The notes: generated from the letters alone by a model not told the origin. 64,000 bases of DNA from Bacillus sp. FJAT-14578 (GCF_000504165.1 NZ_AYSE01000006.1:124001-188000); one strand, 5' to 3'. Positions 35,682-45,041 are shown, counted from the first letter of the stretch. Numbers and translations are program-made.

Positions 35682-36527
35682 TCATTCGAATGAAATCCCG
35701 TAACCGAAAGCACCATCCACCAGGCATGTTTGGGCGGCGAATTTTGCTCCTTCTTCTAAACTGCTTTTGAAGAGAAGAGCCTCATCGCTATTGGGGTTTT
35801 CCTTTTTACCAAGAAGATAATGAAGAATAAACGCTGTGAAGAAAGAATCCCCTGCCCCCAGCGTATCCACCGGTTGTACAAAGTGCGGCTCTTGGCGGTA
35901 AAAATTCTTGCCGTCATAAACTATCGAACCACGTGAACCCATCGTACCGATGACCAATCTGCTCCCATAGGAATAAACCTGTTTTAATAGCGACTCTACT
36001 TCTTCAAGCTGAAGCTGCCCGCATGATAAAAGACTTATATCCACATTTTTACAAACGTTTTCTAAAATGTGGTCATTATACTCATTCGAAAAATCAAACG
36101 ATACTAATATTCCTGATGCTTTTAACTTATGTAACTCTGATTCCATCCCGCTGTAGATGCTGCTATGAGCGATGGCGAATGTTTTAATATACTCCAAATC
36201 TTCTGCGGTGAGGATGATGGGATGGTCTTTTTGTACCCCGCCATCGTTCCCCCCGATAAAGACCCGGTCACCTTCAACCAAGTCCACGGCTGCAAAACCA
36301 TTTTCACCTGGATACTGCCTGCAATGAGAAATATCCACATCCAAATTTTTCAGTGTTTCCATAATATGTTCTGCCGCTCGATCATTTCCGAAAACACCGA
36401 GATAAGCGGCTTCCATTCCCAGTTGCTTGGCATACACACTAAAATTCAAGGCATTCCCGCCTGGATACATCATTTTTTTGTATAAGTATTTATCGACTAC
36501 ATTATCGCCAACACCGATTACCCTCAT
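35682..36527 (-). CDS. frlD: Fructoselysine 6-kinase (PfkB family)
   Basis: The 281-residue kinase has the PfkB elements: N-terminal GVGDNVVDKYLYKK, PGGNALNFSVYAKQLG and the active-site signature VDTLGAGDSFFTAFIL with catalytic Asp. FrlD phosphorylates fructosamines at O6 to feed FrlB. Two adjacent ATGs (36530, 36527) follow AGGAGG; the second has the better spacing of 8 bases and gives the usual FrlD-like N terminus. It is 74 bases downstream of frlR with an operator in the gap, and 213 bases upstream of frlO. Confidence 0.9.
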   Translation of the reverse strand: MRVIGVGDNVVDKYLYKKMMYPGGNALNFSVYAKQLGMEAAYLGVFGNDRAAEHIMETLKNLDVDISHCRQYPGENGFAAVDLVEGDRVFIGGNDGGVQKDHPIILTAEDLEYIKTFAIAHSSIYSGMESELHKLKASGILVSFDFSNEYNDHILENVCKNVDISLLSCGQLQLEEVESLLKQVYSYGSRLVIGTMGSRGSIVYDGKNFYRQEPHFVQPVDTLGAGDSFFTAFILHYLLGKKENPNSDEALLFKSSLEEGAKFAAQTCLVDGAFGYGISFE

Positions 36528-36561
36528 CATCCATTCCTCCTGATAAAATCTGACCTCAAAA

Positions 36562-36573
36562 CGGTATATACCA
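36562..36573. promoter_or_regulatory. FrlR operator 3 (upstream of frlD)
   Basis: CGGTATATACCA lies between frlR and frlD, 35 bases before the frlD start. On the coding strand the word TGGTATATA also looks like an extended minus-10. Confidence 0.72.
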
Positions 36574-36601
36574 TTCTGTCTGTATTCTGAAATGAATGGA
36601 A

Positions 36602-37339
36602 TCATTTCAGATTCAGCTCAGAATAAAACTTAACAATATCTCCTCTCGTTAACGAGGTAGAAAACTCAATTTCCTTATCCTGATGGGCATAAGCAACCGC
36701 TTCTCGAAAGACACAAGGACTTTCAGAACGGATTCTTAGCAGCTTGCTTTCGCTTTCTTCAGAAACGGTAATTTGCATATATTCTTTTGCCTTCACAAGA
36801 ATGATTCCGTATTCTTCTTCCAAAATTTGATATAATGAGCTGTCATTTGTAATTAACTGTTCGATACTAGGGCAATATCGGTCTGGAATGAAAGATTCTT
36901 CAATGGAAATCGGTCTTTCATTCACAAGCCGCAAACGCTTGATGGCAACCAGCTCTTCACCTTCCGGCACTTTCAATTTATTGGCTAAAATAGGCTTGGC
37001 TTGAGTCTTTCCGATGGACAGTATCTGTGTACTTGGAGTTAATCCCTTTCCCAGCATCGTGTTTGTAAAACTATTAAATGTAATGAAATCCATTTCAATT
37101 TTATTATTGGAAAGAAACGTTCCCGCACCTACACGCCGCTCCACTACCCCTTCTCTCTCTAAAATGGATAATGTATGTCTTGCCGTCATCCGGCTTATAC
37201 CATATAGATCTGCTAACTCCCGTTCTGATGGAAGCTTATCTCCATGCTTGAGTTTTCCGCTTTCAATTTCCTCTAAAATCTTATCTTTTAATTGCTTATA
37301 AAAGGGAACTGTCTCTTCATCTCTAAACATTCGGCTCAT
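36602..37339 (-). CDS. frlR: GntR/HutC-family regulator of the frl genes
   Basis: The 245-residue protein has a winged-helix GntR domain (YKQLKDKILEEIESGKLK, LPSERELADLYGISRMTARHTL) and a C-terminal UTRA ligand-binding domain (SIEESFIPDRYCPSIEQL to EFSTSLTRGDIVKFY). FrlR senses a phosphorylated fructosamine in relatives. Four palindromic GGTATATACC-type sites around this locus, one 95 bases upstream of frlR itself, imply autoregulation and control of each unit. AGGAGA precedes the ATG. Confidence 0.9.
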   Translation of the reverse strand: MSRMFRDEETVPFYKQLKDKILEEIESGKLKHGDKLPSERELADLYGISRMTARHTLSILEREGVVERRVGAGTFLSNNKIEMDFITFNSFTNTMLGKGLTPSTQILSIGKTQAKPILANKLKVPEGEELVAIKRLRLVNERPISIEESFIPDRYCPSIEQLITNDSSLYQILEEEYGIILVKAKEYMQITVSEESESKLLRIRSESPCVFREAVAYAHQDKEIEFSTSLTRGDIVKFYSELNLK

Positions 37340-37433
37340 CTATATATGTCTCCTATTCTAAAATCATCTGACCAAGTTTTATTATATAGGAAAGGCTTTT
37401 TTTTTGTAAATTTAAGGATTATCTCCTCAAGAT

Positions 37434-37445
37434 TGGTACATACCA
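37434..37445. promoter_or_regulatory. FrlR operator 4 (upstream of frlR)
   Basis: TGGTACATACCA differs from operator 1 by one base and is symmetric at the outer five positions. Confidence 0.7.
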
Positions 37446-37547
37446 TTTTGGATATTCTTGAAAAATTTTAATAAGAAACGCGACAGAAGAGACAAGAATA
37501 GTGAAAGATAAGCAGGAGGCCGTAATACTTTTACAAAAAAAGCAAAA

Positions 37548-37561
37548 ATAAAACGCTTTCA
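37548..37561 (-). promoter_or_regulatory. Candidate cre (CcpA) site upstream of frlR
   Basis: On the minus strand TGAAAGCGTTTTAT fits the Bacillus cre consensus with one mismatch. It is about 210 bases from the frlR start, which would allow carbon catabolite repression of the locus if transcription begins nearby. Confidence 0.45.
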
Positions 37562-37845
37562 AAAATCTTGATGATAAGAAATTACTGCGAAGATGCCTAC
37601 CAAATAAAAGGAGCTGTATTGTGGTTGTGTACGATTTTCATATGAGGTTGACATCATAGCAAAAACTATGATTAATAATAAAATAGTCTAAATTTTCTGA
37701 TTTGTCAACACATCTTAAAAAATTATTTGCTATTTTTAAAAAAGCTCTTAAGCTCTTAAGCTCTCAGCTATCATAATCAGGTAACTCACCCTCAAACTTC
37801 CCTCTGTTCATTAGTAAAACCAGCCTCATGCTAAATAAAAACATT

Positions 37846-37886
37846 AAAATCGGGAGAATCTCATCCTTTGGGATTCTCTCGATTTT
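37846..37886. terminator. Terminator of the ABC exporter gene
   Basis: AAAATCGGGAGAATC and GATTCTCTCGATTTT form a 15-bp stem with one G-U pair, 37 bases beyond the exporter stop codon. Confidence 0.8.
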
Positions 37887-37922
37887 ATGTTGGAAATGAT
37901 TCTTTTCTGTTTAGCCCAGTTG

Positions 37923-39644
37923 TTATGTTACGGTCATCTGATGGGCATGAAGTTTGGCAAAAACGCCTTCTTTTCGTGCAAGAAGTTCGGAATGTGTCCC
38001 ATCTTCAGCAATCCCCTCCTCTGTGATGACGAGAATACGGTCAGCTTTTCGAATGGTAGCCAGTCGATGTGCAATAACGAGGGTCGTACGGTCTTTTGAT
38101 AGGTCATTTAACGTTTCCTGGATAATCGCTTCTGTTTCAGTATCCAATGCCGAAGTGGCTTCATCTAAAATCAGGATAGGCGGGTTTTTCAGGAACATAC
38201 GGGCAATGGCCAGCCGTTGCTTCTGTCCTCCGGATAATTTCAGGCCTCTCTCTCCAATCTCCGTGTCATAGCGATTAGGTAATGAATCGATAAGTTCCGT
38301 TAGATGAGCTTTTCTTGCTGCCTCCTCAATCTCCTCTTGGGTTGCATTCAGTTTTCCATACGTAATATTTTCTCTGATCGTTCCCGTAAATAAGAAAACA
38401 TCTTGCTGCACAATGCCAATCTGGGCCCGCAATGATTCTTTTGTCATATCGCGGACATCCATCCCATCAATCCTTATAGCCCCTTCCGTCACATCATAAA
38501 AGCGGGGAATTAATGAGCAGATGGTTGTCTTTCCAGCACCGGAAGGACCAACAAAGGCTACCGTTTTACCTGCCTCTATAGAAAAAGAAAGATTCTGCAA
38601 AATTGTCCGGCTATCTTCATATCCAAAACTAACATTCTCGAAATCTATATTGCCTTTTAAGAAAGGCACTTCAATGGCATCCGGCTGATTTTCGATATCT
38701 GGATTCCTATCCATCAATTCCGTAAAGCGTTTAAAGCCTGCCATGCCTTTAGGATACAGTTCCAATAAAGCACTGATCTTATCGATTGGCTTAAAGAGAA
38801 CGTTGACATATAAAATAAAAGCTACCAATTCCCCATAAGACAGGCTGCCCGCAAAACTCAGCCAGGCCCCGTACACCAAAATGACAAGTGTCATCATACG
38901 GGTCGTAATATAGATTCCAGATAAATTCCAACTCATCACTTTATACGCTTTTAACTTGGACTTGCGAAAAAACTGATTATTTTCATTAAAGCGGTCTATC
39001 TCATACTGCTCATTCGTGAAAGATTGTACAACGCGTGCACCTGAAACGCTATCTTCCACCCGAGCATTCACATCGGCAATATTACCGTACATTTGCCCCC
39101 ATGCTTGATTCATTTTAATATTTGAGTACGAAATTAACCAAACAAGGAACGGAACAATGATAATGGCAACAAGAGCAAGCTTCACATTAATCGTCAACAT
39201 GATCCAAAACGCCCCGATAAAGGTGATGATGGCAATAAAGAAATCCTCCGGACCATGATGAGCCAGTTCCCCGATGTCCATCAAGTCATTTGTGATACGG
39301 CTCATGATGTGCCCTGTTTTCGTATCATCAAAGAAACGGAAAGACTGGCGTTGAACATGGTTAAACAGTTCTCGCCGCATATCCGTTTCAATATTAATCC
39401 CCAGCTTATGCCCCCAATAGTTGACGACAAATTGCATTCCAGAACTCATTACATACAGTGTTAAAAGCCCGGCACTCACTGCCGTTACTGTACCCCAATT
39501 ACCTTCCGGGAGCAATTCATCAATAAACCATGAGACTGAAATAGGGAATCCCAGCTCCAGCAGCCCAACCAGCAGGGCGCAAAAAAAGTCTATGTAAAAT
39601 AACTTTTTATGAGGCCGGTAATAGCTGAAAAATCGTCTTAACAT
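37923..39644 (-). CDS. ABC exporter, membrane and ATPase domains fused
   Basis: The 573-residue half-transporter has six predicted helices (residues about 10-300). The ATPase domain has Walker A GPSGAGKTT, Q-loop IGIVQQDVFLF, signature LSGGQKQRLAIAR, Walker B PPILILDEATSALD and the H-loop VIAHRL. It is of the MsbA/YwjA-like multidrug or lipid exporter group and probably homodimerises; the cargo is unknown. The ATG at 39644 follows GGGGTG; an earlier in-frame ATG at 39668 has no binding site. It is monocistronic. Confidence 0.9.
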   Translation of the reverse strand: MLRRFFSYYRPHKKLFYIDFFCALLVGLLELGFPISVSWFIDELLPEGNWGTVTAVSAGLLTLYVMSSGMQFVVNYWGHKLGINIETDMRRELFNHVQRQSFRFFDDTKTGHIMSRITNDLMDIGELAHHGPEDFFIAIITFIGAFWIMLTINVKLALVAIIIVPFLVWLISYSNIKMNQAWGQMYGNIADVNARVEDSVSGARVVQSFTNEQYEIDRFNENNQFFRKSKLKAYKVMSWNLSGIYITTRMMTLVILVYGAWLSFAGSLSYGELVAFILYVNVLFKPIDKISALLELYPKGMAGFKRFTELMDRNPDIENQPDAIEVPFLKGNIDFENVSFGYEDSRTILQNLSFSIEAGKTVAFVGPSGAGKTTICSLIPRFYDVTEGAIRIDGMDVRDMTKESLRAQIGIVQQDVFLFTGTIRENITYGKLNATQEEIEEAARKAHLTELIDSLPNRYDTEIGERGLKLSGGQKQRLAIARMFLKNPPILILDEATSALDTETEAIIQETLNDLSKDRTTLVIAHRLATIRKADRILVITEEGIAEDGTHSELLARKEGVFAKLHAHQMTVT

Positions 39645-39736
39645 TGATGTTACACACCCCATTCTCATTGAATATCATTCTTAATTATCTTTTAAACGTA
39701 CCATATGAAAAGATATTACGCCATAAAAAATAAAAT

Positions 39737-39790
39737 GCCTGCCACCTTCCCCTCCTGTCGATGCATTCGAAGGAGGGGAAGGTGGCAGGC
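39737..39790. repeat. Dispersed stem-loop repeat, copy 3
   Basis: A perfect 20-bp inverted repeat (39737-39756 and 39771-39790) surrounds a 14-base loop that itself contains TCGATGCATTCGA. The GCC-ACCTTCC word order matches copies 1 and 2. It directly adjoins the truncated kinase fragment. Confidence 0.75.
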
Positions 39791-39792
39791 CC

Positions 39793-40032
39793 CCATCAAT
39801 TAGGCAAATTCGTGTTTTAATTAAGGATGATGGGGTCGGTATGGATCAAGAAACTATTGATCACTTATTCGACCGGTACTTCCGAGGGTCGTGTGCATCT
39901 TCTAATAATTCTGGAACAGGATTAGGAATGGCAATTGCAAGACAAATCATTATAGCTCATGGCGGAGATATTGAAATAAACAGTAAACTTCAACTAGGAA
40001 CCGAGTGCAGTATTACATTCCCACTCGAATAG
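39793..40032 (+). pseudogene. C-terminal ATPase fragment of a histidine kinase
   Basis: The open frame encodes the end of a HATPase domain: IKDDGVGMD (G1 box), FDRYF, SGTGLGMAIARQII (G2 box) and the closing GTECSITFPLE. Everything upstream (PAS, HisKA and N box) is missing; the frame begins against the 20-bp hairpin repeat. It is a decayed kinase gene truncated at its 5' side, possibly by the event that placed the repeat. Confidence 0.8.
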
Positions 40033-40277
40033 GATTAATTTAACAGTAATATTATGGACAAGTTACCTAATAAAAGCCGATAGTTCCTTTAAAGTGTCTA
40101 CTTTATAGGGTACATTTCAAAAAGGTACCCAATCTCCGAAAGTGATATGTACTTTAAATACATATATTATTTAAACGAGCAGAATTTATGTATAAGATAT
40201 ACAGTTTTAGTTAACATAACAATGATTAGAAGCAATCCCTTGATTTTACTGGATTTTCATGACGGGGCCTTTCATGA

Positions 40278-40310
40278 GGATAACTCAAAAGGGATGCTTT
40301 TTGAGTTACC
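40278..40310. terminator. Hairpin downstream of the phosphatase gene
   Basis: GGATAACTCAAAA and TTTTTGAGTTACC form a long stem, 18 bases past the stop of the minus-strand phosphatase gene. It lacks a clean T run. Confidence 0.55.
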
Positions 40311-40327
40311 CTCATTATTTATACGGT

Positions 40328-41659
40328 CTACTGGTTTGCTAACAAAATCTTTTCATTCGTTCCTAACTTAATTGTATATTCAGTCGGGATCCACAAACCG
40401 GTATTTTCATTTCTTCCTTGAAGTACAAATTTAGGGTTGTTTTTCCCCATTCGTGATGCAGCTAATTTTGAAATTTCTCCAATTTTGCCGCCGCTTACGC
40501 GATTAATAATCAGTCTGAGCTTTGTATCCTTAAACTCGGTTAACATTTCATAATCGGTACTGCTGTCGCCAGCAACAAAGATAGGACCATAGCCTCCTTT
40601 TTTACTAGCAATTTCATTTATAATGGTTTCTGGCTTTCCATGACCAGCAGTAAACGGATAATTTTCTTCATAAACAGGTTGGATGTTTCCATCTTCTTTC
40701 TTCAATCTCATGCCAAATACGTTTTCCTCAGGAAGGTTATAGCCATATTTAGGATTTGATGCGAATACTTCCACAACTTCTTCCATCGAAGCGGATACAA
40801 CATAAACATCAATTCCATTATTCTGGAACGTGTGCATTAAATTTGAAATTTCAGGTGCCAATCGCAAACCATTTATATGGGAAATACTCACTACACCGGC
40901 ATCCCCGTGCAGCCGTTGCGGACTTGTCAGTTTTTCTTCCGAAATGCCTGCACCTAAATTGAGATCGTTAGAAATTTCCGCCAACTGTTGAACTTCTTCA
41001 ACGGACATGTTTGAAAACAAGTAAAGGACCCATGGATAACTAACATCGGTACTATAGGTATCACCAATTGCCTCATAAAGAAAATATAGTTTCACTTTAA
41101 AATCTTTAAAATAATCCGTGGCATGAATAGCATCGAGGGATTGATCGCCTTTTAATCCCTTGTAGTGGCGATAAAGATATTCATAGTCCCGTTTTAGATC
41201 CTTTGTAATCTCTTCTAAAGTAACCAATTCCCCGTTACTGTTTTTATAGTCTTTCGAAAATGGCCCCTCTGGAATATTAGTTTTTAAGACTTTGTAAAAC
41301 TCTTCTGGAGTTAGATCAAATTTCAAATGATCAATTTGATAGAAGAAAAGAGCTTCTTCCGTGTCATTCATAATACTTGTATTATCCCAGTCAAAGATGG
41401 CGTAAGGTTTCTTTTCTACCTTATACTTGGAGCTTTTGACACCATACTCGTTGATCAAATCTTGAACAGCTCTATATGTGTCTGGAGCCCATTTCCCTTG
41501 ATCCAACAATTGGATAGATGTAACGCTTTCTTGTTTTTGATACTTTTTACCTTGGGCTGCTGATTCTTCGGCTGCCGCCGAAAATCCTGTTGTCAAAAGA
41601 AAGCTGCTGATGACTACACTTCCCACAATCCCTTTCAATCTTTTTCTTTGCATGAACAT
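40328..41659 (-). CDS. Secreted HAD phosphatase, phosphorylcholine-phosphatase-like
   Basis: The 443-residue protein has a signal peptide (basic start, hydrophobic core, FSAAA near residue 30). The HAD motif I is in AIFDWDNTSIMND (nucleophile Asp90, general acid Asp92), a motif II-like segment is DVYVVSASMEEVV and motif IV is FVAGDSSTDYEML. DxDNT with this length resembles PchP-type phosphorylcholine phosphatases, which release phosphate and choline outside the membrane. AAAGGAGG lies about 10 bases before the ATG. A strong terminator-like hairpin stands in its leader. Confidence 0.75.
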   Translation of the reverse strand: MFMQRKRLKGIVGSVVISSFLLTTGFSAAAEESAAQGKKYQKQESVTSIQLLDQGKWAPDTYRAVQDLINEYGVKSSKYKVEKKPYAIFDWDNTSIMNDTEEALFFYQIDHLKFDLTPEEFYKVLKTNIPEGPFSKDYKNSNGELVTLEEITKDLKRDYEYLYRHYKGLKGDQSLDAIHATDYFKDFKVKLYFLYEAIGDTYSTDVSYPWVLYLFSNMSVEEVQQLAEISNDLNLGAGISEEKLTSPQRLHGDAGVVSISHINGLRLAPEISNLMHTFQNNGIDVYVVSASMEEVVEVFASNPKYGYNLPEENVFGMRLKKEDGNIQPVYEENYPFTAGHGKPETIINEIASKKGGYGPIFVAGDSSTDYEMLTEFKDTKLRLIINRVSGGKIGEISKLAASRMGKNNPKFVLQGRNENTGLWIPTEYTIKLGTNEKILLANQ

Positions 41660-41689
41660 TTTCTGTTTTCCTCCTTTTAAAGCAAAAAA

Positions 41690-41730
41690 GCACCTTTAAC
41701 AACAGTCTATTTGACTGCTATTAAAGGCGC
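41690..41730 (-). promoter_or_regulatory. Leader terminator (attenuator candidate)
   Basis: Reading the minus strand, an 18-bp stem (41713-41730 with 41690-41707, some G-U) with loop AAATA is followed by T6, only 25-30 bases before the phosphatase start. It sits between any upstream promoter and the gene, so conditional read-through is expected. No known riboswitch motif was recognised upstream. Confidence 0.65.
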
Positions 41731-41821
41731 CTTTGCCCAGTAATTATTTTATAATTCTAAGATACCACAAATATAAAAAAATTAAAATATTTAAATTAAT
41801 CAGTTTTAAAAAAAAGACAAT

Positions 41822-42157
41822 GGTTCTGACGCAAAAAAGAATCAGACAGACAAACCATTATGAATTTATGTATATTATTTATAGTTCATACGGTTCTTGA
41901 GCAGGAGTGATAGTTGCTTGAATTCCAACACCAGTCAAATTATTGCTTCTCCATCATTTCCACCAAACCACAAAAACGAAGGTTGTATCGTAGATACCAT
42001 CTCACTGTTAACAAAATAATATCAGGCTGATAATGTTTCGGTTTGAACAAATTTTGATTTTTCATACTGGTCATGCCCCTTTTTAGAGTAGTAGTATCAA
42101 TATGTCCAAGTTTTGGGAGATTACGTGCAGATATTTTGAAGTTTTTGCACCAGAACC
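41822..42157 (-). mobile_element. Internally deleted IS240/IS6-type element
   Basis: Inverted ends GGTTCTGACGCAAAAAAG (left) and GGTTCTGGTGCAAAAACTTC (right, minus strand) match the IS240/IS6 terminal repeat. Only 336 bases separate them, against about 850 for a full element. No 8-bp target duplication is visible. It contains the 5' end of the transposase gene. Confidence 0.75.
41940..42067 (-). pseudogene. N-terminal remnant of IS6-family transposase
   Basis: The frame MKNQNLFKPKHYQPDIILL continues as the standard IS6 transposase N terminus and stops after EMMEKQ, about 45 codons in. The catalytic DDE core is missing. It is nearly identical to the start of the remnant at 48911. Confidence 0.85.
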
Positions 42158-42233
42158 AGTATTTTGCTGCCCGTTGAAGCATTACAAAAAAATGTTCAGC
42201 ACGATGTCTGAACATTTTTTGTTTACTATGATT

Positions 42234-42804
42234 TTAGAAAATACTTAGATCCCATTCTTGTGCGATACGCTCCAATAACATAACTCCCGCCAGACTGTTG
42301 CCATATTCATCAATAGCTGGCCCATATATACCAATACCACATCCATCTTGAAATGGTAGTTCCCTCCTCACTCTTGAAGGAACGAGTGCCATAATCCCTC
42401 CAGACACTCCACTTTTAGCTGGTAATCCGATGAAAGCAGCAAATTTTCCAGACACATTATACATTCCGCAAGTGAGCATTAAGGCTTTCGTTAATCTAGC
42501 CACCTTTTTAGGCAGGACTTGTTCTTTAAGAATAGGATGATATCCATCCTGGGCAAGAATCAGGCCAACCAAGGCTATGTCCTCTGTATTGATTTCACTC
42601 GAACATTGTTTCAGGTAAACCTCTAGGGCTTCCTCTACATCCGATTCCAAAAAACCGGTCTCTTTTAAATAGTGAGCTAAAGCTCTATTGCGATGAATTT
42701 ATTTTTGCCAAAGCAGGAATATAACTGGCATTTTGACCTTTAGCAGCATAGGATCGATAATGTGTTATCCATTGGTCTAAGCAAGCTTTCCTTTGACTAT
42801 CAAC
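42234..42804 (-). pseudogene. glsA: Glutaminase gene with large internal deletion
   Basis: The 5' part encodes a glutaminase start (DQWITHYRSYAAKG, SYIPALAKINSSQ). The 3' part encodes the family C-terminal half (NRALAHYLKETGFLESD, MLTCGMYNVSGKFAAFIG, PAKSGVSGGIMALVPS, GLSIF-type end). At about 42690 the two meet out of frame, with some 130 central residues missing, including the active-site serine region. No start codon remains before a TAG at 42805. It lies directly beside an IS6 remnant. Confidence 0.85.
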
Positions 42805-42859
42805 CTAAACGCTATGCTTCTTTATCATTTAACCATAGTCCTTCATCCCATTGATTTTT

Positions 42860-43085
42860 TACAGTATTCTACCTTGGTAGCTGCTTTTCATGTTTCGAAA
42901 CCCCAGGTGATAACGGTCGATAAGAATCCGGCTTATTCTGTTGCAATTGAAGAGTTGCAGAAAGAAAAAAACATGCCATCGAGCATGTAAATAAGATAAA
43001 TTCAATATCTAAACAACATCTCATCAAAAGTCGTGTTCGTACCATTTTGGGTTCAAGTTCCTTCAAACATCCACTTGTATTGTAA
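42860..43085 (+). pseudogene. C-terminal remnant of IS6-family transposase
   Basis: One frame gives VITVDKNPAYSVAIEELQKEK, and after a frameshift another gives LIKSRVRTILGSSSFKHPLVL. Both are recognisable parts of the IS6 DDE domain (the DKNPAY Asp region and the QDHRFIKxRVR segment, here degenerate). It is strongly decayed. Confidence 0.75.
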
Positions 43086-43388
43086 GTAGCATAGAAGCTA
43101 TACATGTGTTGAAAACAAAGTAAGTTCACCAACAACAGGTGAAGTCTACCCAAAATCGAAAAGACTTCACCCATAAACTTTTGTATCAGCTTTTTAATTC
43201 TCCAATCTGAAAGAAATGAATGGCTCTATGTTGCTAGTGAATATTTTTGCGCAAGAATCATCTGCTTTACACAGAATTGTTAACACTTCCATAACATTTT
43301 TGGGATTTTTGATGCGATTGATAAAATTCATAAAAAAGTGAGGAAGAAAAATGTATAACATAGAAAAATTTAAATGGTTGTCAATCTT

Positions 43389-43580
43389 TCACACTAAGGA
43401 GAGTTCTTTGGCTTGTTCTTTTTTACTTAAATTTATCGACGTTGGAATAGCCGCGTTAAACGTTCGAATATTTTTTGTAATCACTACGTCTGTTAAGCTG
43501 GTTTCCTTATTAAACAACCGATCCATTTCGGCTTTATCATCACAAATATCATAAATCTCATCAAAATGAGCAAATGACAT
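43389..43580 (-). CDS. Hypothetical protein, 63 residues
   Basis: The frame MSFAHFDEIYDICDDKAEMD and onward has AGGGGAG 8 bases before the ATG. It has a soluble, acidic-then-basic composition and no recognised family. It sits alone among IS debris and could be the truncated start of a longer lost gene. Support is limited to the binding site and frame. Confidence 0.4.
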   Translation of the reverse strand: MSFAHFDEIYDICDDKAEMDRLFNKETSLTDVVITKNIRTFNAAIPTSINLSKKEQAKELSLV

Positions 43581-45041
43581 ATAAACGTCTCCCCTCTAAT
43601 TGAATATCGCAATATTACATGAAGCAAAATTGTACATTAGAAAAAAACAATTTCAATCATATTTTGATTAAAATCAAGCCTATACGCATATTAAAAAGGG
43701 GCAGATTCACCAGTGAATGAAGTCTGCCCAGATATATATAAGCTAGGGGGAATTTTTATAGCTGCTAAATTTTTACGTTCAAGGAGCAAGAGTTGATACA
43801 ACAGATCATTCCTTACTAAAATCTTGACTTTGTTCAAATCAGATTTAATATCTAACATTTGAATTCGAACAACTAAAAAATTGAGGATGATTGAATCTGT
43901 AAAGATTAGAAACAACCAAAAAGCTGATAGAAAAACACTTCAAGAAAGATTACTTATTATGAGAGTAAAAGCATCTGAACATCCATCTTGACAGACACCC
44001 ATTTAAATTACGATTTTACACCAAAAGAGTAATCATCTAATATGGTATACGTGTTCTAAGGTAGAGCTAAAGTGACTTCCAAAAAATATAATATTTACCC
44101 TTTATTTTTTCTTATAGACTTGTTAAAATGAAACTAGATTTAATTATTGTTTAATTCTTCTAATAATTGATGTGGGGACATCGATTATTTACACAAGTCT
44201 GAATTTTTACATATTGGTTTTCTATAGCATTTCCAATCATTAGTTGATCTTACCATTTAAAATGTTATTTTGTTTTTTACTTCACCCCTTTTTGAATTCA
44301 CATTTAGTTTTGTGTTTCCATATTATACGAAATTCAATAAGATTCTACAGAAATTAACTGACATAGATGATACACGTATTCCTAAATAGATAGACCTTTA
44401 ACGTAAAATAAAACAGAGTGTCTGTGAATTAATGAAGGTTATGAAGAACCAATTATCGTCTAATTTAATTATCCTCTACCCTCCTTTTTTATTAGACCCA
44501 TGTATACAAGCTACAGAAAAAAGGGAACTACTAGCTATTTACATAGATTTAAATTTTTAGACATCAGGCTCTATATAACTTTCTTAATCCTTAACTAGAT
44601 TTTATAATTTTCTGAATATTCTCGTCAATATTTTTTTGGACTTTTTTGTAGTTTTTTGCGATTTTTGTCTTTTTTTGCTGAGAGAAACACTTTCTTTATC
44701 TGTTGTTTAATATAGTTAAAAATGGTTCTGGCGCAAAATCTGTATAACTTGAATAAATGACGAACGTAAAAAGAAAGTAATCACAGTGAATAAGGAAATA
44801 GTATAAACGAAATCTTATTCATGTTAATCGAAATGAACAAAGTCGCTTATGGTTGTTATAAATTCATTCTCTAAATTGGAGAAGTTATATGGTCATTAAT
44901 AACTTTCTCATGCAACATAATAGTTACTATATACACAGAATCAGAATGCTCTTATCAATAGAGAACTTCGTATATAAAAATAAATTCCTAATAAACGTTC
45001 TTCTGTATTCCCTCTCCTATGTAAGAAAATGAATGAATTTC
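43581..45041. other. AT-rich gene-poor region
   Basis: No reliable coding frame was found. It contains a solitary IS6-type end (GGTTCTGGCGCAAAATC at 44724) and a stretch of phased T-tracts at about 44625-44690. The rest is unassigned low-GC sequence. Confidence 0.5.
44625..44690. other. Phased T-tracts (predicted curved DNA), left block
   Basis: Runs of 5-7 T recur about every 10 bases (TTTTTTT, TTTTTT, TTTTTT, TTTTT, TTTTTTT), the spacing that bends DNA intrinsically. A matching block of A-tracts in the opposite orientation is at 48510-48550. Confidence 0.5.

Larger units (their letters stand above)
37340..37922. other. Intergenic region upstream of frlR
   Basis: No coding frame is supported. 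It holds FrlR operator 4, a cre-like site and the terminator of the ABC exporter gene. Confidence 0.6.

Noticed and set aside
41690..41760. Known riboswitch upstream of the phosphatase gene
   Set aside because: No conserved core of the glycine, SAM, TPP, preQ1, fluoride or c-di-GMP classes could be matched; only the terminator is convincing.
43691..43915. 74-residue minus-strand frame
   Set aside because: No ribosome binding site and biased low-complexity content; no support beyond being open.
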